Source: Diphasiastrum complanatum (Eukaryota; Streptophyta; Lycopodiopsida; Lycopodiales; Lycopodiaceae). From it: a DNA stretch of 64,000 bases. A program made the position numbers and the translations under genes. Below the pieces are notes generated by a model, which worked only from the letters and a program-made list of their open reading frames with translations, was not told the origin of the DNA and ran no database searches. The stretch covers positions 62,178,171 to 62,242,170 of the forward strand of contig CM055101.1 in assembly GCA_029204225.1 (NCBI GenBank), given 5' to 3'. This document shows, one piece after another, positions 42,401 to 53,162 of this stretch; the stretch's first letter is position 1; every line of letters begins with the position of its first letter.

Positions 42401-45400
42401 TTGTAGGACAACAAAAGTGTGGAGTTAGCGTTGTCAAGAGTACAACAGGAATCTTTTAGGAGAAGATTGGTTTGTTGGAGAAGATATACAGATCTGATCG
42501 CTGAACCTGATCCCTGCATGCAGGGTATTTGATCGTTGCTGCTTAATAGTTTTGTTTGCTGATGGAACAGACCTAATCTTTGCCTGGCTGAGCTGGAACG
42601 GTGGCTATATCAGATCGTTGCTGCCTACAGATCGCTGCATCAGAATTGTTTACTGGAGACCTGATCGCTGTCGGAAAATCAGATCAGATCACTGCTGGAA
42701 AACTCAGTTCAGATCGTTGCAGGAAAACAGGTCGCTACTTGAAAAATCAGTTTAGAAACAGGTCACTACTGACCGGAACATATAGATTGCCAATCACTGT
42801 TGGAAGTAATTGGTATACATGCAAGGAAGCATGTACATGCGCAGATTACTAGGAAGCAATTGTTGTGTCTTGTAGTAGAATATCATTGAGGTTTAGAACC
42901 TTGATGCATGTTGAAGAAGATCTCAGGAGTCAAGATCAGCATTACAACTAGGAGTTGTTTTGCAATCAAGGTGGAAGGTGGAGAGAGGATCCACAAGAGC
43001 GATAATATCAGATTCGTCGCTACAGTCTGTGGTTGCTACTACGTTGCAAGAGAACATTGATAGGTCATTTAAGCTACATGTAAGTTGGTTCATGCAGCTG
43101 CAAGGCAAAGTGGAAGGGTTAACTCACAGGGAAAGGAAAACTACGTGAAACAAGAGACGGCGAGGTAGATGGTAGGAGAAGACAATCAACAATCATGGTG
43201 TTGCTGAAGTTGCAGAAGAGGCTACCAACCAACATACTGAAGCAAAGTCAACTTCAGAAGTTCTAAGATTGTACAGGGTTTTGTCGAGGTTGGAATTTCC
43301 AAAAGGTGCAAGCTCTAAAAGGGAGTTGATGGCAAAGTTTGGATACTGTGCATGCAACCCATGCGCGGTCTCCCATATAGCATCATTGAGAGGTCGTCCA
43401 TGCCATGCAACCAAGTACTCATGGAGCAAACGATTCCGCAACCGTCTTTGCCTCTGGTCCAATACTCTCGTTGGTCCATGCATCACCTCCCAATGATCCT
43501 GAAACAATACAAGGCCATTAGCCAACAAGTTATCGCCGTCATGTAAAACCTTCTTTAAGCATGAAACATGAAAAACGGGATGAATCTTACAACCAACATG
43601 AAAATTCCAATTCATAAGCAATTTTATTAATCTTTTTAACATTTTTCAAGGTCCACAATATCTAGGTGACAACTTATAACACTTCCCTGTCTTTAGGGTT
43701 TTCGTGTCCTTTGGAATGCTAAGAAACACCATGTCTCCTTCCTTGAACTCTCTTGGCGTACAATCCAAGTCGGCATATGTCTTTGCCCCGATCCATCACC
43801 ACTTTTACATTTTCCTTTGCTAACTCCAACATTTGTTGCATGTGAGTTAGAAACTCCATAGCACTAGGTGTCTTATGAGGCATACCTATAGTAACTAGAC
43901 TGGCTGGTCTAAAACCATAATTTAGCTCGAAAGGACTCATCTTCGTAGATTTATTCTTTTTATCATTATAGGCAAACTCCAACAATGGTAGTCAAGATAA
44001 GTGCGAACCAAGGTAGAAGAGCTCTCCTCTTGAGACTTTGCATGGCCATGACTCACCTTTGTTCCACTTTCTTATTGTGAGGATCTTCTTGTTGAGCCTT
44101 TCTTATCTCAAACAGTAAGTCATTTTCAATGACTACAAATGACATCTGATACACCACACGAGATGGTGCATCTGCCACACGATTCTCGGCATCTTTCTTG
44201 TACCGAATCTCCATCATGAATTCCTGCATGAGCTCAGACCATCTGGCTTGCCGGCCTCTAAGGTCTGGCTGCTTACAAAAGTATCTCAAGGTATCATGAT
44301 CAGTGAATACCTCAAATGCCGATCCATACAGATAATGCCTCCATGCCTTTAATGCATGAACTATGGCATACACTTCCTTTTCATGAGTTGGATAGTTTTT
44401 CTGTGCAGGGTTGAGCTTCTTGCTCTCAAAGGCCACAAGCCTACCCTCTTGCATCAAAACTGCTCCCACAACAATGTCACTCACATCCGTATTTACAACA
44501 TAGGGCTTTTGAGGGTCTACAATCTTTAGAGTGACGCACTCAGCAATAGCTTGCTTCAATTGATCAAAGCTTGCTTGTTGCAGTTTAGTCCACTCACCAA
44601 ATCTATTTTTTTTGAGTCAAATCAGTCAAAGGTGCCGCAATATAGGAGTATCCCTTAACATATTTTCTATAAATACTGCCAATCCAAGAAAGGAACGAAG
44701 TGCTGTCAAATCAGCTGGCACAGGCCACTCAATGATCACAACAATCTTCTTAGGATTTGGGCTCGCTCCATCAGCAGACAATACATGACCAAGATACTCA
44801 ATTTCCTTATTAAACAATTCACTTTTTTACTATTGGCAAACAAAGTGTTCTCCCTCAAAGTAGACAACACAGTTCTAAGGTGAGTCATATGCTTGACCTC
44901 ACCTGCATTGTAAGTCAGAATGTCATCAACAATGTTTACGACAAAATTACCCATATACGATCTGAGCACATCATTCATCATCATCATGAATGTAGTTGGG
45001 GCATTAGTCAACCCAAATGGGATCACAAGATACTCATAGTGACCGAACCGAGTTCTGACGGCGGTCTTGTGTACATCCTCTTCAAGAACTCTTACCTGAT
45101 GGTATCCACTCTTTAGGTCTATTTTACTAAACATAGTGGCACCTGTGAAGGCATCAAGCAGATCATCTATACTTGGCATAGGATATCAATGTTTAACCAT
45201 TATCTCTTTTAAACCTTGATAATCCACACACATACGCCATGATCCATCGTTCTTTTTTATAAGAATGATTGGAGAGGCAAAAGGGGAATAACTCGGTCGT
45301 ATCTGCCCCTTGGCAAGATAATCATCCAACATCCGTCTCACTTCCTCTTCCTCCTTAAGACTCATTCTGTAAGACGTCTATTAACATGACATGATGCAGG

Positions 45401-46029
45401 TATTAATTCAATCTTATGTTCAACATTCCTCTTAGAAGGTAAAACAAATGGAAGATCATCTATGAACACATCTGAAAACTCTCTCCTAATCTCTTGATCC
45501 AAATTGGAAATAGTATTGGTTTGCACACACTGCATGCTACTCTGACTGGTATTAGTAGACATATGAAGTAGAAAGCAAACACACATGTACTCACAATGGA
45601 TCCTATGCAATTGCGTAGCTGAAATAAGCGGTCCAGGACTGAAGTCCCTCTCACCACGAAGGGAATGCATCACACCATCAAATTGGAACTCATACACATG
45701 AGTATCCCAGGCTATGCGTGGCTTCCGCATCGTGTGCCAACAAATGCCCAACACCACATCAACCCGTGCAAGCCGTGTTATCTCAACATCCAACTCTTTT
45801 GTGTAACTTTGTACAGTTAGTGGAATGCCCACAACCCTCCTATCCCAAATCCTTGTACCCTTTCCATCAGCTATTTCCACTGTGTACTGGTACTGGTATG
45901 GTTGAGTACTCACATGTTCTTAGTAATTGTTAATGCTACAGCCCAAACTATAAACTCTATGGATGATGATCACTTTTGCAATCATTTCACTGGAGATGTG
46001 AGTGCAATGTGGTTTAACTTCGAAGTTGT

Positions 46030-46081
<52 letters not shown>

Positions 46082-49000
46082 CAATGAAGTTTCTCCTTAG
46101 GGAGAAGCCTAGCCCTTTCCTATGCTTAAGAATATCAGTGGCTTGAAAGGGGTAGGAGAGGGTTACAAGCCTATTCTTATACTGTTGATATTCGAGCCCA
46201 AACTCCTAGTCATGATTACTAGAGCAACATTTGCATTTTCAAATTTTCGTCATTGGTCATACAAAACTCAAATATGGGCTATTAGAGGTGGATACTCTAA
46301 CTTTTTGCTAGTTACTCCTTTATAGAATATATTAGCATGTAAGATAGAATTTCCAACAGGTCATGATCACCTACAAGTCCATGACTCTAGTAAAAATGGG
46401 AGCCATATTTGCATCAATCACCTCACTATATTTCTTTCATCGCTTACTTTATTGATGTTCATTATATAGTTTTGGATGCTGGAAGGTGTAGCTTCTCTTC
46501 TTCTTAAGATGGGCTTCTTTCATTGTGAATAGCCATACGGATTTGATGTTGGGGCTTCAGAACGTGGAATGGTGCTTAAAGGTCTTGATTTAGGAGTGAC
46601 AGGAATGCGTGTGGGTGGTCAGGTAAGAATTCTTGGAGATCCACTTAGTTATTTCAACATGCCAATCTGTTTCTTAAAAAATTAAGTAAATTTGGCATGG
46701 TTTTGTTTCCCATAAAAAAGTCCAAGGGTATTCCAAGTTGAAAGCTGGTTTGACAAGGAACTAGGATAGTCATGAATGAACTGTCTATCTAAAAGCTCTA
46801 TAGAAAGTTTCTTTTAGGTTAGATGTCCCATGGCGGAAAGATAAACTTAACTTTTTAGTGAACAATTTTTAGCAAGGATAGCTCTCCATTAGGTTTTCAA
46901 TTATCGAGATAGTAGTGTGTCATGTTACATGTGTTTTTTTCTCTAAGCTCTCGGTTTGCAATTAAGCATTTTCCAGGTTTTGCTTCAAAAACATCTCCAT
47001 AATCTCTATTCAAGACCTCAAAGGAGTATTTTTCAGTCCCATGTTAGAGTGATAAGAACTTTGTAGCATTTCTCTCGTGAGGCTGCAATACAATTGATAG
47101 GTCAAAGGAGAATTTTAGTTTTAGTTGTTCTATTCGACATTGATTGTATGAATACTGGAATTTGGTGGTTTTGCAGCGTCTACTTCTTGTGCCTCCAGAA
47201 CTAGCATATGGGAATAAAGGCATTCAAGAGATTCCTCCCAATGCTACCCTTGAGGTTACATTCTTCATTTTGGTTCAAGCTTTATTCATGTTTCTTGCAT
47301 TGTATAGTTAATGAATTGTAGAACTTTGAACAATTTATGTGTGCATTTCTAGCTTTGCATGTGTAAGTCTTCATATAGTCTAGTTAGGTTCAATGAAAAG
47401 ACTGTTCTATATTTTTGTAGAGCTTTTTTCAAGATTCATTGATTATTATCACTGCGAAGTGAAATCAAGATAGTCCATTTACTATCTTGATGATCATTGC
47501 ATGCTAGTTAGACTTTTTCGGAGATGTTCTTACGCTTAATCATCTTTTATCATTTGTGCTTAATGTGGTGCTGAGCCTTTGATTGAGTTCATACATGATA
47601 TAAGAGCAATTTCTAGGGTAAGCAGAGTTTTTCTTCATCTTATCCATTAGGAAAGCTTCTTCACTTGTAGCGAGGTGATTTCCATCTTTAACTATCGACC
47701 TTGTGAAGTCATTTGTTTCATTTGGTTTTCAATGCCTTGTCTTTTTGCACTTGTTTTATACATAATTGCTTGCTTCTATTCTAACAACATATAATCTATC
47801 AAGATCGGCAAATTTCAAATAGGAGCTGAGCCCATTGAGTTCTTAAGGGCATTAAAAGTTGCATTCAATGTCTCATTCCATTGAATGGTTTTACTAGGCC
47901 TACTGTTCTTACTAATCACTCCCTTCAGTTCATTGTTCAATGATGCTGCCATTTTGGCACACCCCTCAGTGATCTTCTGAAAGAATACAACAAACCCCAA
48001 CAAAGATTAAACACAGGAATGGGCCAATTGAGCACAATCCTTTTCTTTCATGATCAGTCCTCAAACCAGGGGATGCCACAAGATGACCAAGATATAGAAA
48101 TGCTTATCTATGGAATTCAGATGTTTGGATTTCTTAGTATAGAGTTTTACTTGTTAGACAATTTTTGAAATCATCCGGAGGTTCTCCTACCCCTGGCTAG
48201 CTCTCATCCTGACTAGGCACATGCTCACTACCATCCACCTTCTCCTAGGTATATTGAATGAATGGTAACTGAGAGCTCTTCCCTTCTATACCACAAGGTA
48301 GGAGTCTCCATGCCAAGCACATATCCCTGATTAGACAAGTAGCATGCATGCGGTCTACGAGTCACTGGTGAAGTGAAAAGGCCCTAGTCCAACACTTTGT
48401 TTCAAGTAAGGTGTGGGACCCAAGGGATTGGGTTCCTAATATCTAAGGGGTGTGGTTTTTTGCAAGCTTTTGCATATCCAGTAACTGGATAGCTCTCTAC
48501 ATGGTACATTCCCTCTCATGCAAGGAACTACTGCATGTCACTAGACTTGCCCCATGCATGAACATGTACACGCAAACAACCATGTCTTAGCACATTATTG
48601 AGCTAGAGGCTCTTGCAATTGTAAGCATGCCATCCTATCTCTTCTAGAGAGCATCCATCCCATGCAGTTTCATGCATAGGCTCCCTAAGTAGCTAGTGTT
48701 TTGGCCATAGGAGTATGCCAAAACCTAAATAAGAGGTGAAGCCTCTTGTCTCCATGCCTTTCATAGCATGCCCATATCTTGCCAAAAAGAACTTTACTAT
48801 CTCATTTCTTGGAATCATACCTCGGTTACCCTCAGTGTTCATGATTCACCTGATGGAATCCTTGTCCAAGCAATATTAGCTAACACAAATTGCGAATTGC
48901 AAGTCTATGTCAAATTTATAAAGGTTAAATCTAACTGAAAGCAATCACTAAACAACTGTTGACCAACAAAATCTTACAATCAATTCCGAATCCTTAGATT

Positions 49001-50169
49001 TTCCAAAAATATTGCACCCTGGGAGAGTTATAAACACTCTCCTTTAGCGATTGAAACTCATCAATCTTGTCATGAATCTGCCAACCAGAATCGCTGTTAA
49101 CTACATGTGGGATAATAGTAAAAATTGACCATATGGTTGTGAGAGGACAATATGAGACAACTCTCCCCTAAAAATTTATAAAATCCAATAAAATAACAAT
49201 GGAGAACATTTTCCAAGGACATTGGACAATCCTCCCATTTGTAGAGCTCACCCTCGTGCAGTGGGAAATTGTGCTGGCATCCATCAATCCCTAGATGGCA
49301 GCTATGGCGTCCCGTATTACCATAACCCCTCTCCAATCTAGGAGAAGCTTCAACTTAATATTGGATTAATCAAGAGGACTCAAGGTACCTGAAGCATAGT
49401 ATGATCAATGGCCAATAATCATTCATTCCAAATGTCAAATGGCCTCTAGTATATATGGCCCATAGATGTGCTACATTCCGGAACATAGCATACCGATCAC
49501 ATTCCGGAATGCTTGTTTCAGAAAGTTTTGGAACCGGTTTTTTTTTTTTGTAAATTTTTTTAGATGTCAAAATAGTCATAAAAAAGCACCTAATGACCCA
49601 TTGCAATGTGGTGAGCTTATGTTACACCTTCTCATTCAATCTTGCTGAAATACTCTTGTGTGTTTGTGGATTTTATTATTTGATCTTAACAACTTTAAGC
49701 TGAAAGTGAAACACTCAAAGCTTGTGCATTTTCCTTTAGTACTATTATTGTTGTTATACCATATTCAAGGCATAGGTTTGGAATTTGAAGGTTGTACCTT
49801 TTCCAAATCAAGGCTGTCATGCCATGGTTTCATCTTTATTGCCTCCAATTGAGAAGTTTAGAGATTTAAGTCTTTCAAAACATTTTTATGTTAATTACAC
49901 TACAAACTTCAGACATGAGGTTCTGGGCCGGACGCGGGCTTTTCGCGTCCGCGTCCGACGTCCGGACGCGGACACGTCCAAAAAAAAAATTTGAGATTTT
50001 TTTCTGGACACGTCCGGGCCCTAGACGCGTTTTTTTTAAAAAAAAGAAAAAAAAAGGGCTCGTGGGCAGCGGAATAGTCCGCAAAAGCCCGAGAAGGTGA
50101 GAGAGAGGAGAGAAAGAGGGTTGGGGTTTAGGAGAAGAGAGAGAGAGAGAGAGATATTAGATTTGCGTG

Positions 50170-50238
<69 letters not shown>

Positions 50239-51403
50239 CGCTCGTCCCATTTGGGATGAGGTGGAGTTGATGCCCGACAAAAAGTGGCGTTGCCCTTTTT
50301 GTCGAAAGCAGTTCACAGGGAACGCCTCTCGGGTTCGAGCACATTTGGGGGGATTGCGAGTCCGACCCATGGGGGGACGCTACGGGATCGGCGTTTGTAT
50401 GGTCATCCCCTCTACGGAGAGGGCTCGCATTCTCGAGGCATATGCTGAGCCAGGTGCTGAGCCCGGCGAGCCGTCCATAGATGCCGCGGACTCTATTTCC
50501 ACTGCCACCACCCCTGCCACTAGTACCGCCACCGCCCCCGCCCCCGCTGCCGCATCCGCACCCGCCACCGCCACCCCCACCCCCTCCGCCAGTACTCCCC
50601 ATGGATCCATAGCCTCCACTGCTGCACCTACGCCTGTGCCACCACTGTCAGATCTGCACGGTCCGTCCACATCCTCCGCTTTCGCACCCACACCTATGCC
50701 ACCACCTCCAGATCCGCATCGTCCATCCACATCCTCCCAGCCATCCACATCCCGAGGCACCAGACAGATGTCCATGCCGGGATCTTTCAGAGAGGGGTAG
50801 CACAGAGAGGCCTTCATCCAGGGGGAAACCGATCACATCATATAAGACATAGTAGTGTGTAGGTCTCGTGGTTCCCTGTAGTGAATGACACAGTTTTGCA
50901 TAAGTAATTAGTAAGTTGTTGAAGTTCATCCGGGGGGAAGCCGATCACATCATATAAGACATAGTAGTGTGTAGGTCTCGTGGTTCCCTGTAGTGAATGA
51001 CACAGTTTTGCATACGTAATTAGTAAGTTGTTGAAGTTCATCCGGGGGGAAACCGATCACATCATATAAGACATAGTAGTGTGTAGGTCTCGTGGTTCCC
51101 TGTAGTGAATGACACAGTTTTGCATAAGTAATTAGTAAGTTGTTTAAGTTCATCCGGGGGGAAATCAATCTCATCATATAATACATAGTGTGTAGGTCTT
51201 GTGATTCCCTGTCTTGAGAGCTTGTACACATTTTAACATTGGCATCAGAACAGATGTGTATATTTTTTTACAATCTATTCGTGTCATGGCCAATTTATCG
51301 TGGTTGGTTAGAAATGGTTAGGTATGTGAAATTTGAATGGCTAGTTAGAAATGGTTTGAATTCTGCAATTTTTATGGTTGGTTAGAAGTGGCTTGCTCTG
51401 TGC

Positions 51404-51467
<64 letters not shown>

Positions 51468-53162
51468 TGAGAGAGAGCGAGTGAGAGAGAGAGAGTGAGA
51501 GCGGACGTAGTATGAAAACTGTAAATGCTTGAGCTATTGTGGTACACAAGCGCATATGTCTCTCAGATCATATGCATCATGTCCAATCATTGGACCCTAA
51601 GCAGTAAACCCCAACAGCCATAATCATCATACACAGTTACACAAAAATTGAGAGCAGATGCACTTCACAGAAATACACCCCCCCTGATAGCATTTCATAA
51701 ACACATACATTACATTGCAATACACCAGGCACCCCTTGCACAAAATACACACCGTACATTAATTCATCAGATGTATCAAAATAACAATACGTATTCCCGC
51801 CATATACGGCTGGGGCTATTCTTTACCCTATGTTAGACAATAAATGCTGCCTCATCTATTGCCGAAAATTACATAACAACAGTCAGCCACATACGACTAG
51901 ACCCCATCTATTCTAAACAGTCCTATGGATCCTCCACTGACTCCTCGCCCTCGTCAAGTGCATTGTTCTGTCGCTCTCGCTCTGCCTCCCAGTTAGCCCG
52001 AGCTGCCTCCTGGTTAGCCCGACAGCGGGCCGCCCTTTCCCTGGCCATGATGAGCTGTCGTCGTGTGAAGTTCATTCCAATCTGCTCATCCAAATCCAGC
52101 TCGACAGCGGGGGCAGGGGCCACAGCGGGTGCGGGTGGCTCCGGAAGAGATGGCTTGCCAACTGAAGGAGTTGATCTATTTCTTCATGGCCACTCTACAC
52201 CTAAGTGGTGGCAAAAGCTTTGGGGTGTGGGAGCTTTTCTGTCTCTTTCATGAGGTTGATAATTAGACTTCAGGATGTGAAGCACTTTCTTAGCCATGAG
52301 AAAGAATAGTTGTTACTTTGATGTTATGCCAATTGGCTCTTTTAACTTGCGAAACATGAATATCGCCAGAAATATTACCCGAATTAATCAATCAAGCTAA
52401 ATAGGATCCATAAAAGGTCAACCAAAGTGCATGATTTCCTGACATGCATCTCAACAAGTCTGGTTTGGAAAGTTTCTAGTCACCTGATCCGTTGTATGAA
52501 TGATGGTTATGAAGGATACGAGTTCCAGAGCACAAATCATTTTTTGAACTCTCCAACCCATTGAACAGAGCTCAGAGTATAACTTCTATCCTTTTGCTAC
52601 TTTCGATGGGTCTTATTACTATCAAAACTGAACAAGAATGACCTTTTCAATCATAATAGACTTGAACATCTTTTGCATACATAATCGTGATTCGTTAATA
52701 ACTTTTCTTAGATTAATCTCATCCTTGAAATTTTTGTACTTTTTGCATGTCCAACCTTTTCAGCAAGTTGAAACGTTTCCAGTGAATGGTCAAAGATGGC
52801 TTCTTGGAGGCTTTGCTGCAATGGGTTTTTCTTTCTGGTTTTTTCCATTTGGTAGACATAACAATGACAAAGACAATGCTAAACAATCATATAATGAATA
52901 ACAAACTAGGATAAAAATAATGTCCCTGCTTGTTGTGGACTTGCGTTGCAGTTTAATATTGAGCTCCTCAGCATCAAGGGAAACCCATTTGGGTAAAGTT
53001 CATCTCCAATATTCATAGTTTCCTACCGTACTCATTGCATTTTATGTGGTTTTAAGATCCTTGTTGTCATTTGAGCATAGTTTTCCTCTGTTTGATCCAA
53101 AACTTCATCCTTAGTCATATGTGTTTTTTGGCAGTTCCATGGTAAAGCTCGTTGAGGGTTGA
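39491..53162 (+). CDS. FKBP18: FKBP-type peptidyl-prolyl cis-trans isomerase, FKBP18-like (3' five exons)
   Basis: Exons 39491-39565, 46533-46622, 47177-47254, 52952-52992 and 53135-53162 have AG/GT borders and join in frame to 103 codons and a TGA. The protein reads VHYVAKWKGVTFMTSRQGLG, then PYGFDVGASERGMVLKGLDL, RLLLVPPELAYGNKGIQEIP, NIELLSIKGNPFG and finally SMVKLVEG. PPELAYG and IPPNATLE are FKBP-fold hallmarks. As I recall it, the sequence resembles Arabidopsis FKBP18, a predicted thylakoid-lumen member; the subgroup is less certain than the family. The enzyme would speed proline isomerisation in protein folding. The N-terminal exons, including any plastid transit peptide, are not visible. 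Introns are 6967, 554, 5697 and 142 bp, the two long ones filled with mobile DNA. No frame break is seen, so the gene is probably functional. Confidence 0.9.
39566..40899. other. First part of FKBP intron 1
   Basis: AT-rich intron sequence after a gtgagt donor. No coding domain recognised on either strand. Confidence 0.6.
40900..41751 (-). pseudogene. Gypsy RT-RNase H remnant in FKBP intron 1
   Basis: Minus-strand fragments in several frames: IYFDDILVFSISMQEHAHHL (about 41660), a palm-thumb region with FEWSPERQKAFTTLTTLL (about 41340), and RNase H EKELLVIIHALKKWRHYVYH (about 41110). It resembles the pol of gypsy element 2 but is more decayed. Its RT side is cut by the LTR at 41752. Confidence 0.8.
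41752..42170 (+). repeat. LTR (TGTTAGA...TCTAACA) with adjacent PBS
   Basis: 419 bp with perfect 7-bp inverted ends. The next bases, tggtatcaaagc (42171-42182), match an initiator-Met PBS with one difference, so this is a 5' LTR in + orientation. A TATA-like stretch (ttatatagag) is near 41960. No partner LTR was found in the window. Confidence 0.8.
42171..43192 (+). other. PBS and non-coding remainder of the LTR element
   Basis: After the PBS the sequence keeps no clear gag domain. From about 42490 to 42780 a short motif around gatcgctgc/ggaaaa/tcagatc recurs at irregular spacing. No gene is recognised. Confidence 0.5.
43193..45913 (-). pseudogene. Gypsy chromovirus pol remnant (protease, RT, RNase H, chromodomain) in FKBP intron 1
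   Basis: Minus-strand order from 45913: protease-like ARVDVVLGICWHTMRKPRIAW, RT (KIDLKSGYHQVRV near 45110, NIVDDILTYN near 44930), RT-RNase H linker, RNase H (NTDVSDIVVGAVLMQEGR and IVHALKAWRHYLYG, 44053-44559), an integrase C-terminal scrap (43719-43985) and a chromodomain (EYLVAWHGRPLNDAIWE near 43400). The integrase zinc finger and catalytic core are deleted at about 43985-44053. Several frameshifts. It is a different lineage from gypsy elements 1-3. Confidence 0.88.
45924..46013 (+). repeat. Dispersed repeat, second copy near 8228
   Basis: About 90 bp with roughly 80% identity to 8228-8313. Both copies are open in one frame and share MDDDHF and RFTGDVSAM/HFTGDVSAM. The parent element is unknown. 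Confidence 0.65.
46029..46080. repeat. (GA)n microsatellite, about 52 bp
   Basis: Uninterrupted GA tract in FKBP intron 1. Confidence 0.97.
47815..48160 (-). pseudogene. Gypsy RT-RNase H linker fragment in FKBP intron 3
   Basis: The minus strand shows ITEGCAKMAASLNNELKG and NETLNATFNALKNSMGSAP, typical of the segment joining RT to RNase H, preceded by a decayed RT thumb. Short, with stops. Confidence 0.7.
48161..49909. other. FKBP intron 3 sequence without genes
   Basis: AT-rich intronic sequence between the gypsy fragment and the hAT element. No domain or repeat array recognised. Confidence 0.55.
50178..50233 (+). repeat. (TG)n(GA)n microsatellite abutting the BED ATG
   Basis: About 28 bp of TG followed by 28 bp of GA, ending directly at the start codon. 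It forms the whole proximal leader, so length changes here would alter the leader and not the protein. Confidence 0.95.
50234..50800 (+). CDS. BED zinc-finger N-terminal part of hAT transposase, open ORF of 188 aa
   Basis: ATG at 50234 begins MAARPIWDEVELMPDKKWRC. The finger has CPFC, H in RVRAHLGGL and a later C in GIGVC, the plant hAT BED pattern. From residue 80 on it is a Thr/Ala/Pro/Ser-rich linker (runs such as TATAPAPAAASAP) like that of copies B and C, ending SFREG then TAG at 50798-50800. The frame is undamaged. In a full element this would continue into DUF659; here a stop and a tandem array follow. If made, it could bind element ends without cutting and so act as a repressor, but that is inference. 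Confidence 0.7.
50813..51222 (+). repeat. 112-bp tandem repeat, about 3.6 units
   Basis: Units begin with ttcatcc at 50813, 50925, 51037 and 51149, at an exact 112-bp period, nearly identical except the partial last unit. No coding capacity. Confidence 0.95.
51411..51465. repeat. (GA)n microsatellite, about 55 bp
   Basis: GA tract followed by a less regular GA-rich stretch to about 51500. Confidence 0.95.
51923..52145 (-). pseudogene. Small coiled-coil-like gene, 3' half (intron copy)
   Basis: The minus strand reads APAVELDLDEQIGMNFTRRQ, then RANQEAARANWEAERERQNN and a stop at 51923-51925, matching the C-terminal half of the 7118-7483 gene. At about 52145 the match stops in the Pro-rich linker, where unrelated sequence begins. 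Confidence 0.72.
52146..52763. other. FKBP intron 3, right part, without genes
   Basis: AT-rich sequence; no domain recognised. Confidence 0.55.
52764..52901 (+). other. Possible terminal exon with one membrane segment, just before FKBP exon 4
   Basis: After an acceptor-like ttttcag (52757-52763) the frame reads QVETFPVNGQRWLLGGFAAM, then a hydrophobic, Phe-rich stretch and a polar tail to TAA at 52899-52901. It is not part of the FKBP fold. It may be an alternative last exon or a relic of another gene; evidence is weak. Confidence 0.25.

Larger units (their letters stand above)
49910..52145 (+). mobile_element. GGACGCG-family hAT-like element in FKBP intron 3 (deletion derivative)
   Basis: The left end CAGACATGAGGTTCTGGGCC is followed by GGACGCG/CGCGTCC motifs (49925-50030), a short leader, TG and GA microsatellites (50178-50233), the BED-finger ORF (50234-50800), a 112-bp tandem array (50813-51222), a GA tract (51411-51465), and the small gene's 3' part on the minus strand (51923-52145). 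DUF659, the hAT domain and the AT-hook tail are absent. The right terminus is missing, so no target duplication can be read. The left end matches the one at 11819. Confidence 0.75.

Noticed and set aside
42480-42790. Recurrent gatcgctgc motifs as a regulatory array or origin
   Set aside because: Spacing is irregular and the stretch lies inside a retroelement remnant; probably degenerate repeat growth.
46122-46325. ORF with NFRHWSYKTQIW as a copia gag start
   Set aside because: The resemblance is limited to one short segment and no other gag motif follows.
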